This document shows, piece by piece, positions 54,012-63,337 of a stretch of 64,000 nt of DNA. The position numbers were made by a program, and so were the translations under genes. The first letter of the stretch is position 1, and each line of letters begins with the position of its first letter. A model generated the notes under the pieces. It did no database searches, was not told the origin of the DNA, and saw only the letters and a list, made by a program, of their open reading frames with translations. The stretch comes from Kitasatospora sp. NBC_01246 (GTDB lineage: Bacteria > Actinomycetota > Actinomycetes > Streptomycetales > Streptomycetaceae), in the NCBI RefSeq assembly GCF_036226505.1, contig NZ_CP108484.1, forward strand, positions 4,774,001 through 4,838,000, read 5' to 3'.

Positions 54012-55526
54012 CTAGTCGGCCGAGGGGCCGCCCGGCAGCCGGACGGTGGCCAGGGCGCCCGGGCCCCCGTCGTGCGCCGGGCCGAGCGACACCTCGCCGC
54101 CCGCCTCCCGCACGCTCTGCGCGACGATCGACAGCCCCAGGCCGGACCCGGGGAGCTGGCGCGAGGACGGCGAGCGCCAGAAGCGGTCGAAGACGTACGG
54201 CAGCTCGTCCGACGGGATCCCGGGGCCGTGGTCCCGGACGGTCAGCACGCCCTGGTGGAGCCGGACGTCGATCGCGGCGCCGGGCGGACTGTACTTGACC
54301 GCGTTGTCCAGCAGGTTGATCACGGCGCGCTCCAGCGCGGCGGCGTCGCCCTGGACGAACCACGGCTCGACGTCGGTCTCGAAGACCAGCCCCGGACCGC
54401 GCAGCTTCGCCCGGGCGACGGCCCGGTCGGCGAGCTCGTGCAGGGCGACCACCGCCAGGATCCGGCCCGGTTTGGGCGTGTCGGGCCGGGAGAGCTGGAG
54501 CAGGTCGCCGATCAGGACGGTGAGCTCCTGCATCTGCGCCTTCATGTTGCCGAGCAGCTTGGTCCTGGTCGCGGCGGGCAGCGGGCGGCCGGTGTCGTCG
54601 CTGCGGATCATCAGGTCGACGTTGGTGCGCAGTGAGGTGAGCGGGGTGCGGAGCTCGTGCCCGGCGTCGGCGATCAGCCGCGTCTGGCGGTCGCGGGAGT
54701 TGGCGAGCGCGGTGCTCATCGAGTTGAACGAGGCGGAGAGCCGGGCGATCTCGTCGCTGCCGTGCACGGGGATCGTGCTGCCGACCTCCTCGGTGCGGGC
54801 GATGTGCTCGACCACGTCGGTGAGCCGGTCGACGGGCTTGAGCGCCGAGCGGGCCACGAACCGGCCGGCGACCCCGGCGAGGATGATGCCGCCGAGGGCC
54901 ACGCCCCCGAGGATCAGGGCGAGGTTCTGCAGGGACTCCTCGACCGGTTCGGTGGGTGCGGCGATCATGACCAGGACGGGTGGTCCGTCGGGCCTGTCGG
55001 TGCCGACCCAGAACACCCGGACCAGGGCGGGAGCGCCGTTGGTGTAGTGGCCGCTCCGGAAGATCGACTGGTTCGGCGGCAGTTGGAGGACCTTGGCATC
55101 GTCCGGCTGGAGGGCGATCGCCCTCGTGGCACCGAGCGGCAGGCAGACCCCGGCCGGGTCGGTCATGACGAGCTGGGTGTCCCGGAACGCGAAGTTGGGC
55201 GGGTCCTGCTGCGAGCTGCCGTTGCGCGGGAAGGGCAGGGCGGCCTGCTTGAGAGCCTCTTCCGGAGTGGTGGGGCAGTACGCCGGGAGCCGGACCTTCG
55301 GTAGTTGGACGCTGCGCAGGTCGTTGCGCACCTGCCCGTACAGCTGCTTCTCCACGATGAACCAGCAGGCCAGTGCCGACAGGGCGATCGCCACCGCCAC
55401 CGCCGCCGCCGTCAGGAAGGTGAGCCGGCGGCGCAGGGACTGGGCGCGGTACCAGTGGGCGAGCCGCTGCCGGCGGTGGACGCGGGGCGGTAGCAGGGGC
55501 GGGGGCGGGGTGGCGGTGTCGCTCAC
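54012..55526 (-). CDS. Sensor histidine kinase (MprB-like)
   Basis: A 504-residue kinase: membrane segment near 35-57, an extracytoplasmic sensor loop of about 150 residues, a second segment near 205-230, a HAMP domain, H-box AGHELRTPLTSLRTN, N-box NLLDNAVKYSPPG, and G-boxes RDHGPGIP and GSGLGLSIV. Its GTG start overlaps the response-regulator stop by four bases. Position beside an HtrA-type protease gene matches mycobacterial mprA-mprB-pepD, which senses envelope stress. The name is by analogy, not proof. Confidence 0.9.
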   Translation of the reverse strand: MSDTATPPPPLLPPRVHRRQRLAHWYRAQSLRRRLTFLTAAAVAVAIALSALACWFIVEKQLYGQVRNDLRSVQLPKVRLPAYCPTTPEEALKQAALPFPRNGSSQQDPPNFAFRDTQLVMTDPAGVCLPLGATRAIALQPDDAKVLQLPPNQSIFRSGHYTNGAPALVRVFWVGTDRPDGPPVLVMIAAPTEPVEESLQNLALILGGVALGGIILAGVAGRFVARSALKPVDRLTDVVEHIARTEEVGSTIPVHGSDEIARLSASFNSMSTALANSRDRQTRLIADAGHELRTPLTSLRTNVDLMIRSDDTGRPLPAATRTKLLGNMKAQMQELTVLIGDLLQLSRPDTPKPGRILAVVALHELADRAVARAKLRGPGLVFETDVEPWFVQGDAAALERAVINLLDNAVKYSPPGAAIDVRLHQGVLTVRDHGPGIPSDELPYVFDRFWRSPSSRQLPGSGLGLSIVAQSVREAGGEVSLGPAHDGGPGALATVRLPGGPSAD

Positions 55527-56296
55527 GCCGTGGTGCCGGCGGCCGGGCGGAGGGCGTAGCCGACGCCGCGTACGGTCTGGATGATCCGGGGCATGCCGCC
55601 CTGCTCGGTCTTGCGGCGCAGGTACATCACGTAGACGTCCAGGGAGTTGGAGGAGGGCTCGAAGTCGAAGCCCCAGACCGCCTTGAGGATCTGCTCGCGG
55701 GTGAGCACCTGGCGGGGGTGCGAGAGGAACATCTCCAGCAGCATGAACTCGGTGCGGGTCAGCTCGACCGGCCTGCCGGCCCGGGTGACCTCGCGGGTGG
55801 CGGTGTTCATCCGGAGGTCGGCGAAGGCCAGGACCTCGCTGTCGTCCTCGACGGCCGCGGCGCGGGCGGCGGCCTCGGTGGCGAGGGCGTTGCGGCGGAG
55901 CAGGGCGCGGACCCGGGCGAGCAGTTCGTCGAGTTCGAAGGGCTTGGCGAGGTAGTCGTCGGCGCCGACGTCCAGGCCGGTGACCCGGTCGCCGACGGCG
56001 TCGCGGGCGGTGAGCATCAGGACCGGGACGGTGTCGCCGCGCGAGCGCATCCGGCGGACGGCGGTGAGGCCGTCCATCCGGGGCATCATGATGTCCAGCA
56101 GGACGAGGTCGGGCTTCTCCCGCTCGACGGTCTCCAGCGCCTCGTAGCCGTCGGTGGCGGTGGCGACCTCGTAGCCCTCGAAGGCGAGGCTGCTCTCCAG
56201 GGCGTCCCGGAGGGCGGGTTCGTCGTCGACCACGAGGAGCCGGGCGGAGGCCGGTCCGGGCTCGGCGGGGGTGCGGTCGTCGGCGGCCGGGGTCAT
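55523..56296 (-). CDS. OmpR-family response regulator (MprA-like)
   Basis: A 257-residue regulator. The receiver domain has the acidic pair LLVVDDEPALRDAL, phospho-acceptor Asp in LVLLDIMMPRMDG, Thr in VLMLTARDA and Lys in YLAKPFELDELL. The C-terminal winged helix contains ELTRTEFMLLEMFLSHPRQV and VYVMYLRRKTE. It is encoded directly upstream of its kinase. Confidence 0.94.
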   Translation of the reverse strand: MTPAADDRTPAEPGPASARLLVVDDEPALRDALESSLAFEGYEVATATDGYEALETVEREKPDLVLLDIMMPRMDGLTAVRRMRSRGDTVPVLMLTARDAVGDRVTGLDVGADDYLAKPFELDELLARVRALLRRNALATEAAARAAAVEDDSEVLAFADLRMNTATREVTRAGRPVELTRTEFMLLEMFLSHPRQVLTREQILKAVWGFDFEPSSNSLDVYVMYLRRKTEQGGMPRIIQTVRGVGYALRPAAGTTA

Positions 56297-56418
56297 GGGC
56301 GGTTGCCCTTTCTCGTCGTCTCTCGTCGGCGGAGAGCCTGTCGGGAGCCTGCTGGGTTGCTGCTGCTGGGTTGCTGCTGCTGGGGTGCTGAGGTGACCTG
56401 CTCGGAGTAATTGTCCGT

Positions 56419-57570
56419 CTAGATGTTCTGCCCGGCCTGCAGCTCGGGCAGCACCTGCTTGATGTCGTTGATCGGGATGGCGAACCCGAGGCCGACGCTG
56501 CCGGCGGTGCCGCCGCCGGCCGTGGAGCTGGAGCCGCCGGCCGAGTACATCGCCGAGTTGATGCCGATGACCTGGCCGTTCGCGTTGATCAGCGGGCCGC
56601 CGGAGTTGCCGGGGTTGAGCGCGGCGTCGGTCTGGAAGGCCTTGTAGGTCGCGGTCTCACCGCTGTTCTGCTGCGGGGTGCTGCCGCGCAGACCGGGCAG
56701 GTTCGGGAAGCCGAAGCCGCCGTTGCCGCTGGTGGTGCCCTCGTCGACCTGGACGGTGACCTCGCGGTTCTCGGCGCTGATGATGCCGGAGGTGACGGTG
56801 CCGGTGAGGCCCTCCGGGTTGCCGATGGCGACGACCGCGTCACCGACCCCGACGGTGGAGGAGTCGCCGAGGGTGGCGGGGCTGAGGTCCTTGGCGCCGC
56901 TCGCGGTGATCACGGCGGCGTCCAGCGACTTGTCGGTGCCGGTGACGGTGGCCTTGGCGGTGGAGCCGTCCTTGAAGGTGACGGTGACCTGACCGCCGTC
57001 GGAGGCGCCGGAGACGACGTGGTAGTTGGTGAGGATCCGGCCGTCCTTGTCGAGCACCACGCCGGTGCCGGTGGCGGTGCCGTTCGCGGTCTTCACGGTG
57101 ATCTGGACGACGCTCGGCGAGACGGCCGAGGCGATCGCGGCGACGTCGGCGCTGCCGTCCGAGCGGGCGGAGACCGGGCTGGCGATGGTGCCGGTCCGGG
57201 TGGCCGAGCCGTGTTCCTGGGCGGCGACCACACCGCCGGTCACCCCGCCGAGGACGGCGGCGACCGCCGCGACGGCGGTGACCAGCGCGACCCGGCCGCG
57301 CAGGAGGCCGCGCCTGCCCCGGCCGCCGTGCCCGCCGTGCCCGCCGTGGGACGTCGGTCCGTCGGCGGCCGGGGGCGCCGGCGGCATCGGCGGGGCCGCG
57401 GGCGGGGGCGGGGGCGGGGTGCCGACCGAGGGGTGGCCGGCGGCCGGGTACCCGGTGGTCGTGCTGTCGAGGACGATGCCCTGGACGACCTGTCCCTCGG
57501 CGGGGTGCGGGTGTCCGGGCGGGGCCCGGTACGGGTCGTACTGCTCGCTGCCGTGCTGCTGATCGCTCAT
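56419..57570 (-). CDS. Membrane-anchored HtrA-like serine protease, no PDZ
   Basis: A 383-residue trypsin-like protease. A Pro/Gly/His-rich cytoplasmic N-terminus is followed by a membrane segment near residue 100 (ALVTAVAAVAAVLGGVTGGVVA). The catalytic triad is visible as His in LTNYHVVSG, Asp in KSLDAAVITAS and Ser in NPGNSGGPLIN. The chain ends soon after the protease domain (IPINDIKQVLPELQAGQNI), so the PDZ domain usual in HtrA/PepD is missing. It neighbours the MprAB-like system and is probably its target or feedback partner. ATG at 57570 is preferred to TTG at 57579. Confidence 0.9.
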   Translation of the reverse strand: MSDQQHGSEQYDPYRAPPGHPHPAEGQVVQGIVLDSTTTGYPAAGHPSVGTPPPPPPAAPPMPPAPPAADGPTSHGGHGGHGGRGRRGLLRGRVALVTAVAAVAAVLGGVTGGVVAAQEHGSATRTGTIASPVSARSDGSADVAAIASAVSPSVVQITVKTANGTATGTGVVLDKDGRILTNYHVVSGASDGGQVTVTFKDGSTAKATVTGTDKSLDAAVITASGAKDLSPATLGDSSTVGVGDAVVAIGNPEGLTGTVTSGIISAENREVTVQVDEGTTSGNGGFGFPNLPGLRGSTPQQNSGETATYKAFQTDAALNPGNSGGPLINANGQVIGINSAMYSAGGSSSTAGGGTAGSVGLGFAIPINDIKQVLPELQAGQNI

Positions 57571-57676
57571 GCCGACCAACGTCCGCCCGCCGGATGAGGA
57601 TCCGATGAGAACGGGGTCAGAAGCCCCCGAGAAGCCCGTTGACTTCTCATAAAGCCTGGTCAGGCCGGGACCGCCG

Positions 57677-58735
57677 CTAGGACGGCCGAGTCTCCTGCGG
57701 CGCGCTCGGCCGGCAGCCGCAGGAACGGCGGATGACCAGGCGCGACGGGAACTTCCGGACCCGCTCGGTGTCCGAGCCGGGCACCATCAGCGAGTCGTCG
57801 AGGACGAGGTCCACCGCGGCCCGGGCCATCGCGTCGCGGTCGGAGGCGACGGTGGTCAGCGGCGGGTCGGCGAAGGCGGCCTCGGGCACGTCGTCGAAGC
57901 CGGCCACCGCGAGGTCCTCCGGGACCCGCAGGCCGAGCTCGCGGGCGGCCCGCAGCACGCCGATCGCCTGGTCGTCGGTGGAACAGAAGACGGCGGGCGG
58001 CCGCTCGGCCGAGCCCAGCAGGCCGAGCGCGACCTCGTAGGCGCCGTAGCGGTGGAAGGGCGCGTCGATCAGGTTCGGTTCGGTGGGCAGGCCGTGGGCG
58101 TCCATGGCGCGCTGCCAGCCCTCGACGTGGTCGATGACCGGGTCGCCGGGGGCGGGGGACTCGACCGGGCCGCCGAAGCAGGCCACGTACGGGTGCCCGT
58201 GCTCCTCCAGCAGGTGGCGGACGACGGCCTCGGCGCCGGCCACGTCGTCGGTGACCACCGCGACGTCGTCGATCGCCTCGGGCCGGCGGTGCAGGAGCAC
58301 CACCTTGGCGCCCTCCATCGCGGCGAACTCCTCGGCCGCCCGCTGCGAGGGGCCCTGGCTGACCAGGATCAGGCCGGAGACCCGCATGCCGAGGAAGGCG
58401 CGGACGTAGTGCACCTCGCGGTCGTCCACGTAGTCGGAGTTGCCGATCAGGACGAGCTTGCCGCGCTCGGAGGCGGCGCGTTCCACGGCGTGCGCCATCT
58501 CGGCGAAGAACGGCTGGCGGGCGTCGGGGACGACCATGCCGATCAGGTTGGTGCGGCGGGAGGCCATCGCCTGGGCGACGCTGTTCGGCCGGTAGCCGAG
58601 CTGCTCGATCGCCGCGAGCACCTTCTCCTTGGTCGCGGGCGCGACCGGGCGCGGCCCGTTGTTGATGACGTAGCTGACGACCGCGGTCGAGGTACCAGCC
58701 AGTCGGGCTACATCGTCGCGCGTCACTTTGGCCAC
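57677..58735 (-). CDS. LacI family transcriptional regulator
   Basis: A 352-residue repressor: an N-terminal helix-turn-helix with the hinge (RDDVARLAGTSTAVVSYVIN) and a periplasmic-binding-like ligand domain (NLIGMVVPDARQPFFAEMAH, LRVPEDLAVAGFDDVPEAAF). The C-terminus has RRSCGC, seen in a subset of actinobacterial LacI proteins. A carbohydrate ligand is likely but no sugar transport gene is near. It lies next to glnR, as in S. coelicolor (from memory). Confidence 0.92.
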   Translation of the reverse strand: MAKVTRDDVARLAGTSTAVVSYVINNGPRPVAPATKEKVLAAIEQLGYRPNSVAQAMASRRTNLIGMVVPDARQPFFAEMAHAVERAASERGKLVLIGNSDYVDDREVHYVRAFLGMRVSGLILVSQGPSQRAAEEFAAMEGAKVVLLHRRPEAIDDVAVVTDDVAGAEAVVRHLLEEHGHPYVACFGGPVESPAPGDPVIDHVEGWQRAMDAHGLPTEPNLIDAPFHRYGAYEVALGLLGSAERPPAVFCSTDDQAIGVLRAARELGLRVPEDLAVAGFDDVPEAAFADPPLTTVASDRDAMARAAVDLVLDDSLMVPGSDTERVRKFPSRLVIRRSCGCRPSAPQETRPS

Positions 58736-58859
58736 GGGAGGAGTCTACGCGTGTGGCGTCCGCCCGGGCAGTGGTACCTCGCCTGCCCGGCTGATGCCGG
58801 CAGGACAGCGCGGGGCGAATCCGGACAGGCCGGGCGGCGGTCGGCCGCCCGGCCGACGG

Positions 58860-59591
58860 TCAGGCCTCCAGCGAGGCCGAGGAGCGCTGTGCGAGGTCCG
58901 GCCGTTCGCCCTTGTCCGGCTTCTCCGGGACGACGAAGCGGTAGCCGACGTTGCGCACGGTGCCGATCAGCTGCTCGTTCTCGACGCCGAGCTTGGCCCG
59001 CAGGCGCCGGACGTGGACGTCGACCGTCCGGGTGCCGCCGAAGTAGTCGTAGCCCCAGACCTCCTGGAGCAGCTGCGCCCGGGTGAAGACCCGGCCGGGG
59101 TGCTGCGCGAGGTACTTGAGCAGCTCGAACTCCTTGAAGGTGAGGTCGAGCACCCGGCCCTTGAGCTTGGCGGAGTAGGTGGCCTCGTCGACCGAGAGGT
59201 CGCCGTTGCGGATCTCCATCGGGCTGTCGTCGGTGGTCACCTGGAGGCGGCCGAGGGCGAGCCGCAGCCGGGCCTCCACCTCGGCGGGGCCGGCGGTGTC
59301 CAGCAGGACGTCGTCGATGCCCCACTCCGCGGTGACGGCGGCCAGGCCGCCCTCGGTGACCACCAGGATCAGCGGTGAGCCGATGCCGGTGGAGCGGAGC
59401 AGCTGGCAGAGGCTGCGGATCTGCGGCAGGTCCCGCCGGCCGTCGACCAGGATGACGTCCGCGCTGGGGGTGTCCACCAGGGCGGAGCCCTCGGCGGGCG
59501 CCACCCGGACGTTGTGGAGCAGCAGGCCGAGGGCCGGCAGTACCTCCGCGGAGGGTTGCAGCGCGTTGGTGAGGAGGAGCAGAGAACTCAT
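58860..59591 (-). CDS. glnR: GlnR-type nitrogen regulator (orphan response regulator)
   Basis: A 243-residue OmpR-type protein. The receiver-like N-terminus (MSSLLLLTNALQPSAEVLPA, ADVILVDGRRDL) lacks the full acidic pocket, and no kinase gene is adjacent, as expected for GlnR. The winged helix (LTFKEFELLKYLAQHPGRVF, RTVDVHVRRLRAKLG) is highly typical. GlnR controls glutamine synthetases, ammonium transport and other nitrogen genes. The ATG at 59591 has GGGAAAGGGGACTACCGGGT-type purines upstream. Confidence 0.93.
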   Translation of the reverse strand: MSSLLLLTNALQPSAEVLPALGLLLHNVRVAPAEGSALVDTPSADVILVDGRRDLPQIRSLCQLLRSTGIGSPLILVVTEGGLAAVTAEWGIDDVLLDTAGPAEVEARLRLALGRLQVTTDDSPMEIRNGDLSVDEATYSAKLKGRVLDLTFKEFELLKYLAQHPGRVFTRAQLLQEVWGYDYFGGTRTVDVHVRRLRAKLGVENEQLIGTVRNVGYRFVVPEKPDKGERPDLAQRSSASLEA

Positions 59592-60309
59592 ACCCGGTAG
59601 TCCCCTTTCCGGGTCGTCGCGGTCGCGTGACGGCTGCCGCCACAGCCGGTTGGCGCACGTGCGGGGAGGTGTCGCGCGCGGGCCCCGGGTGGGGCGGCGG
59701 CGGGCGACGCGAGGGAGGTGGGGGAGGAGGCCAGGCGTCCACCGGAGGATTCACCGGCGTGCACGGCAGAACGAGGCGTGCGTCGGAGGTCCCGCAACCC
59801 CTGGTGCACCGTTTCTGCCCTGCCCATCCCGTGAACCTTCCGGTCTGTCCCGTACCGGGCGGCGGCCCGGAGCCGGGATCCGACACCCCGTCCTGGTCCC
59901 GGTACGTCGTTGTGCCGGGAATGGCGGGGCGGTTCCTGCTCCGCGCCGGGGGTGGGCCGACGAATCGCAAGAACGTCCGTACTGGCGTCCTGAAAGCACG
60001 AAAGGATCCGGGGGCGACTCTGCCCGGATCCCTCAGGGGTCGAGGATAGCCGACCTGCTCTCTCGCCGGGAGGGCTCGAAAGCGGCCGTTCGGCCTTTTC
60101 GGGCACGCCGGGGGTGAGCCTGACCACAGCGTCGCGCGGGCGCCGGCACCCGCGCGGCCAGGGCGATTGCCGGTCGGGTCGGCGGACACGCCATCATGGG
60201 ACGCGTATCGGCGGCACCGTACGCGTACCTCTTTCGAGTGGTGTTCGGCCGCCGGTGGGGACCCGCCCGGGGCACCGGGCCCGGGCGAGGACGACGAGAA
60301 GGGGTTGCC
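59592..60309. other. Long divergent region upstream of glnR
   Basis: About 720 bases with no gene I can support. On the minus strand TATCCT (60048-60043) could be a glnR-proximal -10 box, immediately followed by a nine-pair hairpin GGATCCGGG/CCCGGATCC (60004-60031). The resulting glnR leader would be over 400 bases. Confidence 0.4.
60004..60031. other. Hairpin in the glnR upstream region
   Basis: GGATCCGGG at 60004-60012 and CCCGGATCC at 60023-60031 form a perfect nine-pair stem with a ten-base loop. It may be a terminator for an upstream RNA or a leader structure. Confidence 0.45.
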
Positions 60310-60603
60310 ATGGGCGCGACCACCGAACCAGCGGGCGCCGCTCGGGTGAGCGGGACGATCCGCTACTGGGCGGCGGCGAAGTCGGAGGCCGGGCTGGCCG
60401 AGGAGCCGTACGAGGCGGCGACCCTGGCGGAGGCACTCGCGGCGGCCAGGACGCGGCACGCCGACCGGCCGAAGCTCGTCCGGTTGCTCGGACACTGCTC
60501 CTACCTGGTCGACGGCTCTCCCGTCGGCGGCCGTGACCACGCGACGGTGTCCCTCACCGAGGGCGGCACGGTCGAGGTGCTCCCGCCGTTCGCGGGAGGG
60601 TGA
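60310..60603 (+). CDS. MoaD/ThiS-family protein
   Basis: A 97-residue ubiquitin-like protein: strand VSGTIRYWAAAKSEAG, central helix TLAEALAAARTRHA, and the essential C-terminal Gly-Gly (VEVLPPFAGG). MoaD/ThiS proteins carry sulfur as a C-terminal thiocarboxylate for molybdopterin, thiamine or cysteine synthesis. A sulfurtransferase lies 3 kb downstream on the same strand, but no dedicated E1-like partner is adjacent. ATG at 60310 follows GAAGGGG. The stop overlaps the next GTG start. Confidence 0.85.
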   Translation: MGATTEPAGAARVSGTIRYWAAAKSEAGLAEEPYEAATLAEALAAARTRHADRPKLVRLLGHCSYLVDGSPVGGRDHATVSLTEGGTVEVLPPFAGG

Positions 60604-62132
60604 GCGGCGTGACGGACCCGAACAACGTGAACGGCGGCCCGCAGGGCACCGGCCCGGGCGGCTGGCAGCAGCCGCAGCAGCCGCCGCATCCGCAGGCGCA
60701 GTCCCAGCACCCGTACGCCCCCGAGCAGGGGTACGCGCCGGAGCCGCAGGAGCAGGTGGCCCGGCCGTACGCCCCCGCTCCCGCCCCCGCCGCGGGCCGG
60801 GCACCGGGGCAGCCGGAGCACCCGGGAAGACGGTCGCCGGCCGGTGCTCCCGGGCAGCCGCCGCCGTACGGCGGCGGGCCCGCCCAGCAGCCGCCCCAGC
60901 AGCCGTACGGGCAGCAGCAGCCCCCGCAGCCCCCGCCGTACGGACAGCCCCGGGCGCCGCAGCAGCCGTACGGGCAGCCGCGTCAGCAGGCCCGGCCGGG
61001 CGGTCGGCAGCAGGCCGGACCGCCGTACGGGCAACAGCCGCAGCCGTACGGGCAGCCGCCGCTCGGGCAGCCGCCGTACGGGCAGCAGCCGTACGCCCAG
61101 CCGCCCGTCGACGACGCGGCGACGGCCCTGCTCCCGCCCGTCCCGCCGATGGACGACGCGGCGACGACGCTGCTCCCACCGGTGGTGGTGTCGGGCGCGA
61201 TGCCGCCCGCGCCGGCCCCGGCCGCGAACCCGGCCCCCGCCCCGGCCCCGGCGCACGTCCTCGACTCGCCGACCATGACGCTCAAGCGCCCGACGGCCCC
61301 CGCCGACGGCCCCGGTGCCCCCACCGGCCGCCGCCGCGCCGGTGCCCCGCACGGCGCTGTGCCGGGTCGACCAGGCACCGCCGCGCCCGGACCGGTCGCG
61401 CCCGGTTCCGCCGCGCCCGTCCGGACCGGTTCGCCGATCATCGACCCGGGCCTGCAGCCCGCCCTGATCACCTCCGGTGCGGCCGCGCTGCTGGCCGGGG
61501 GCGCGGCGATCGGGCAGCCGGCGCTGGCGCTGGTCGTCGCGCTGCTCCAGGTGCTGACCGCGGCCGGCTGGTTCCGGCTGAACGGCATGTGGCCGGCCCG
61601 TCAGGGCATCGCCCTCGCCGTGCTGGCCGGTCTCACCGCCGACGTGGCGGTTCTGCTGGCCGACTCGGACGGCGGGGCGGCAGCCGTCGTCGGCACCCTG
61701 GGCGGGTTCTTCCTGCTGGTCCTGGTGCTCCAGACGTTCCGCCCCTCGGACCCGAAGGAGCGGTTCTACGCGCTCACCGTGCTCGGTTCGGCCAGCGTGG
61801 TGACGGTGCTCTGCACCGCGCTGCTGCTGGCGGACTGGGTGCCGGCGGCGGTCGGCGCTGTCGCGCTGGCCACCGTGCTGGCCGCGGCGCCGCTGCCCGG
61901 TCCGAAGCAGCTGGGCCCGGTGCTCGGACTGCTGGCGGCCGTGGTGTTCGGCCTGGTCGTCGGCGCCCCGTTGGCGCTGGGCGTGCTGGCGGGTCTGGGC
62001 GCCCTGGTCGGCCGCCGGGTGGCCGGGTACGACTTCCCGTCCCGATTCGTGCACATGACGGCGGGCGTGGCCCTGCCGCTGGCGGTGGCCTCGCCGCTGA
62101 TCTGGATCGCCACCCGGCTGCTGGCGGGCTGA
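60600..62132 (+). CDS. Pro/Gln-rich polytopic membrane protein
   Basis: A 510-residue protein of two parts. Residues 1-280 are disordered and low-complexity, with many PYGQQ-type repeats (QQPYGQQ, PPYGQPR) and a duplicated VDDAATALLPP / MDDAATTLLPP phrase. The C-terminal 220 residues hold about eight membrane segments (ALITSGAAALLAGGAAIG, AVVGTLGGFFLLVLVLQTF). The function is unknown. Its GTG overlaps the MoaD-like stop (GTGA), so translation is coupled. Confidence 0.8.
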   Translation: MSGVTDPNNVNGGPQGTGPGGWQQPQQPPHPQAQSQHPYAPEQGYAPEPQEQVARPYAPAPAPAAGRAPGQPEHPGRRSPAGAPGQPPPYGGGPAQQPPQQPYGQQQPPQPPPYGQPRAPQQPYGQPRQQARPGGRQQAGPPYGQQPQPYGQPPLGQPPYGQQPYAQPPVDDAATALLPPVPPMDDAATTLLPPVVVSGAMPPAPAPAANPAPAPAPAHVLDSPTMTLKRPTAPADGPGAPTGRRRAGAPHGAVPGRPGTAAPGPVAPGSAAPVRTGSPIIDPGLQPALITSGAAALLAGGAAIGQPALALVVALLQVLTAAGWFRLNGMWPARQGIALAVLAGLTADVAVLLADSDGGAAAVVGTLGGFFLLVLVLQTFRPSDPKERFYALTVLGSASVVTVLCTALLLADWVPAAVGAVALATVLAAAPLPGPKQLGPVLGLLAAVVFGLVVGAPLALGVLAGLGALVGRRVAGYDFPSRFVHMTAGVALPLAVASPLIWIATRLLAG

Positions 62133-62152
62133 GGTCCGGCGGCACGCCCCGC

Positions 62153-62191
62153 GACGCCCGGTTCCGGAACCATGGTCCGGAGCCGGGCGTC
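62153..62191 (+). terminator. Terminator hairpin after the Pro/Gln-rich gene
   Basis: GACGCCCGG and CCGGA arms pair with TCCGG and CCGGGCGTC, with one TT/AG internal mismatch and a seven-base loop. It lies 20 bases after the stop. Confidence 0.7.
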
Positions 62192-62362
62192 GTACGGTCG
62201 TGCGAGCGCGGCCGGCGCGGCGGCCGGCCGTCCGGGCGGGGCGCTCGCGGGCCCGGTGGCGCCAGCCGGACCGACGAGTAGGACCGGACCGACCGGTAAG
62301 ACGAGATCGACGAAGAGAACGACGCGTACGACGACAGCGGCGGGCGACGACGGGGGAGAGCG

Positions 62363-63079
62363 ATGCGCGGTTGGCTGAAGGCGACGATCGGTTTGGTGGT
62401 CCTTTCCGGCCTGCTGGTGGGCGCGGACCGGATCGCCGTGGGCCTGGCCGAGGACGAGGTCGCCGAGCAACTGGTGAAGAGCGGCCGGATGAGCCATCGG
62501 CCGGACGTGTCGATCGGCGACGTCCCGTTCCTCACCGATCTGCTGTCGAAGAAGGTGGACGACCTCCGGATCTCGGCCGACGGGCTGACCGTCGGTGACG
62601 GCACCCACCAGGTGGCGCTGCACTCCTTCGAGGCCCGGCTGTCCGGCGTCGCGGTGAGCGACAGCCTGCGCAGCGCCACGGTGGCCAAGGGCAGCGGCAG
62701 CGGCCTGATCTCCTACGCCGACCTCGCCCAGCTGCTGCCGCCCGCCGCCGAGATGGTGCCCGCCGCCGGGAAGCTGCCGGTGGCCCCCAACGCCCGGTTG
62801 AGCCTGTCGTACGGCGGGCCGGGCAGGATCAAGGCGGCGCTGGGCCCGCTCGCGGTCGGCGAGGGTTCGGTGCACAGCCAGGGCAACACCGTCACGACGG
62901 ACGGGTTCCAGCTCAGCGGGGTGGCCGCGATGGTGGCGGGCCTGACCAACCAGAAGGTCGATCCGGTCAGTTTCACCCTCGACCAGCTCCCGGCCGGGCT
63001 GAAGCTGTCCGGGGTGACCCCGAAGGAGGAGGGCCTCCAGCTGTCCTTCCAGGGCGACGGCGTGACCCTGATCGGCTGA
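62363..63079 (+). CDS. DUF2993/LmeA-like envelope protein
   Basis: A 238-residue protein with an uncleaved or cleaved N-terminal membrane segment (ATIGLVVLSGLLVGADRIA) and a beta-rich extracytoplasmic domain (VSIGDVPFLTDLLSKKVDDL, LHSFEARLSGVAVSD, VSFTLDQLPAGLKLSGV), matching DUF2993. The mycobacterial member LmeA is required for lipomannan elongation and binds phospholipid. The ATG at 62363 is preceded by GGGGGAGAG. Confidence 0.85.
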   Translation: MRGWLKATIGLVVLSGLLVGADRIAVGLAEDEVAEQLVKSGRMSHRPDVSIGDVPFLTDLLSKKVDDLRISADGLTVGDGTHQVALHSFEARLSGVAVSDSLRSATVAKGSGSGLISYADLAQLLPPAAEMVPAAGKLPVAPNARLSLSYGGPGRIKAALGPLAVGEGSVHSQGNTVTTDGFQLSGVAAMVAGLTNQKVDPVSFTLDQLPAGLKLSGVTPKEEGLQLSFQGDGVTLIG

Positions 63080-63131
63080 CGCCGGCCGCAGCGCCGGCCC
63101 GCACCGCCTGCCGCGCCACCGGCCCGCACCG

Positions 63132-63162
63132 CCATGCCCCGTACCCCGTACCCCGTACCCCT
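63132..63162. repeat. Seven-base tandem repeat CCCGTAC
   Basis: CCCCGTA is repeated about three times head to tail, followed by a decayed copy, between the DUF2993 gene and the leader-peptide promoter. It is non-coding. Confidence 0.6.
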
Positions 63163-63304
63163 TGCCCCTGTTCCGCTCCGCGAGACGCGCTGTCCAGCGC
63201 CGACCGTGGAGCGGTGTGCTTCCCGCCCCCGACCGTCCCCCCTGGAGGCCCCGAACGGCGGTTGGCCGGTTCCCGCCCACCATGCGAAGGTCAAATCTCG
63301 TTAT

Positions 63305-63323
63305 CTGAGCCATCTGGTCTCAG
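63305..63323. promoter_or_regulatory. Dyad-symmetric operator candidate
   Basis: CTGAG-CCA-TC-TGG-T-CTCAG is a nearly perfect 19-base dyad. It lies about 15 bases upstream of the -35 element of the leader-peptide promoter, a usual place for an activator or repressor site. Confidence 0.45.
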
Positions 63324-63337
63324 TATTCGATACGATG

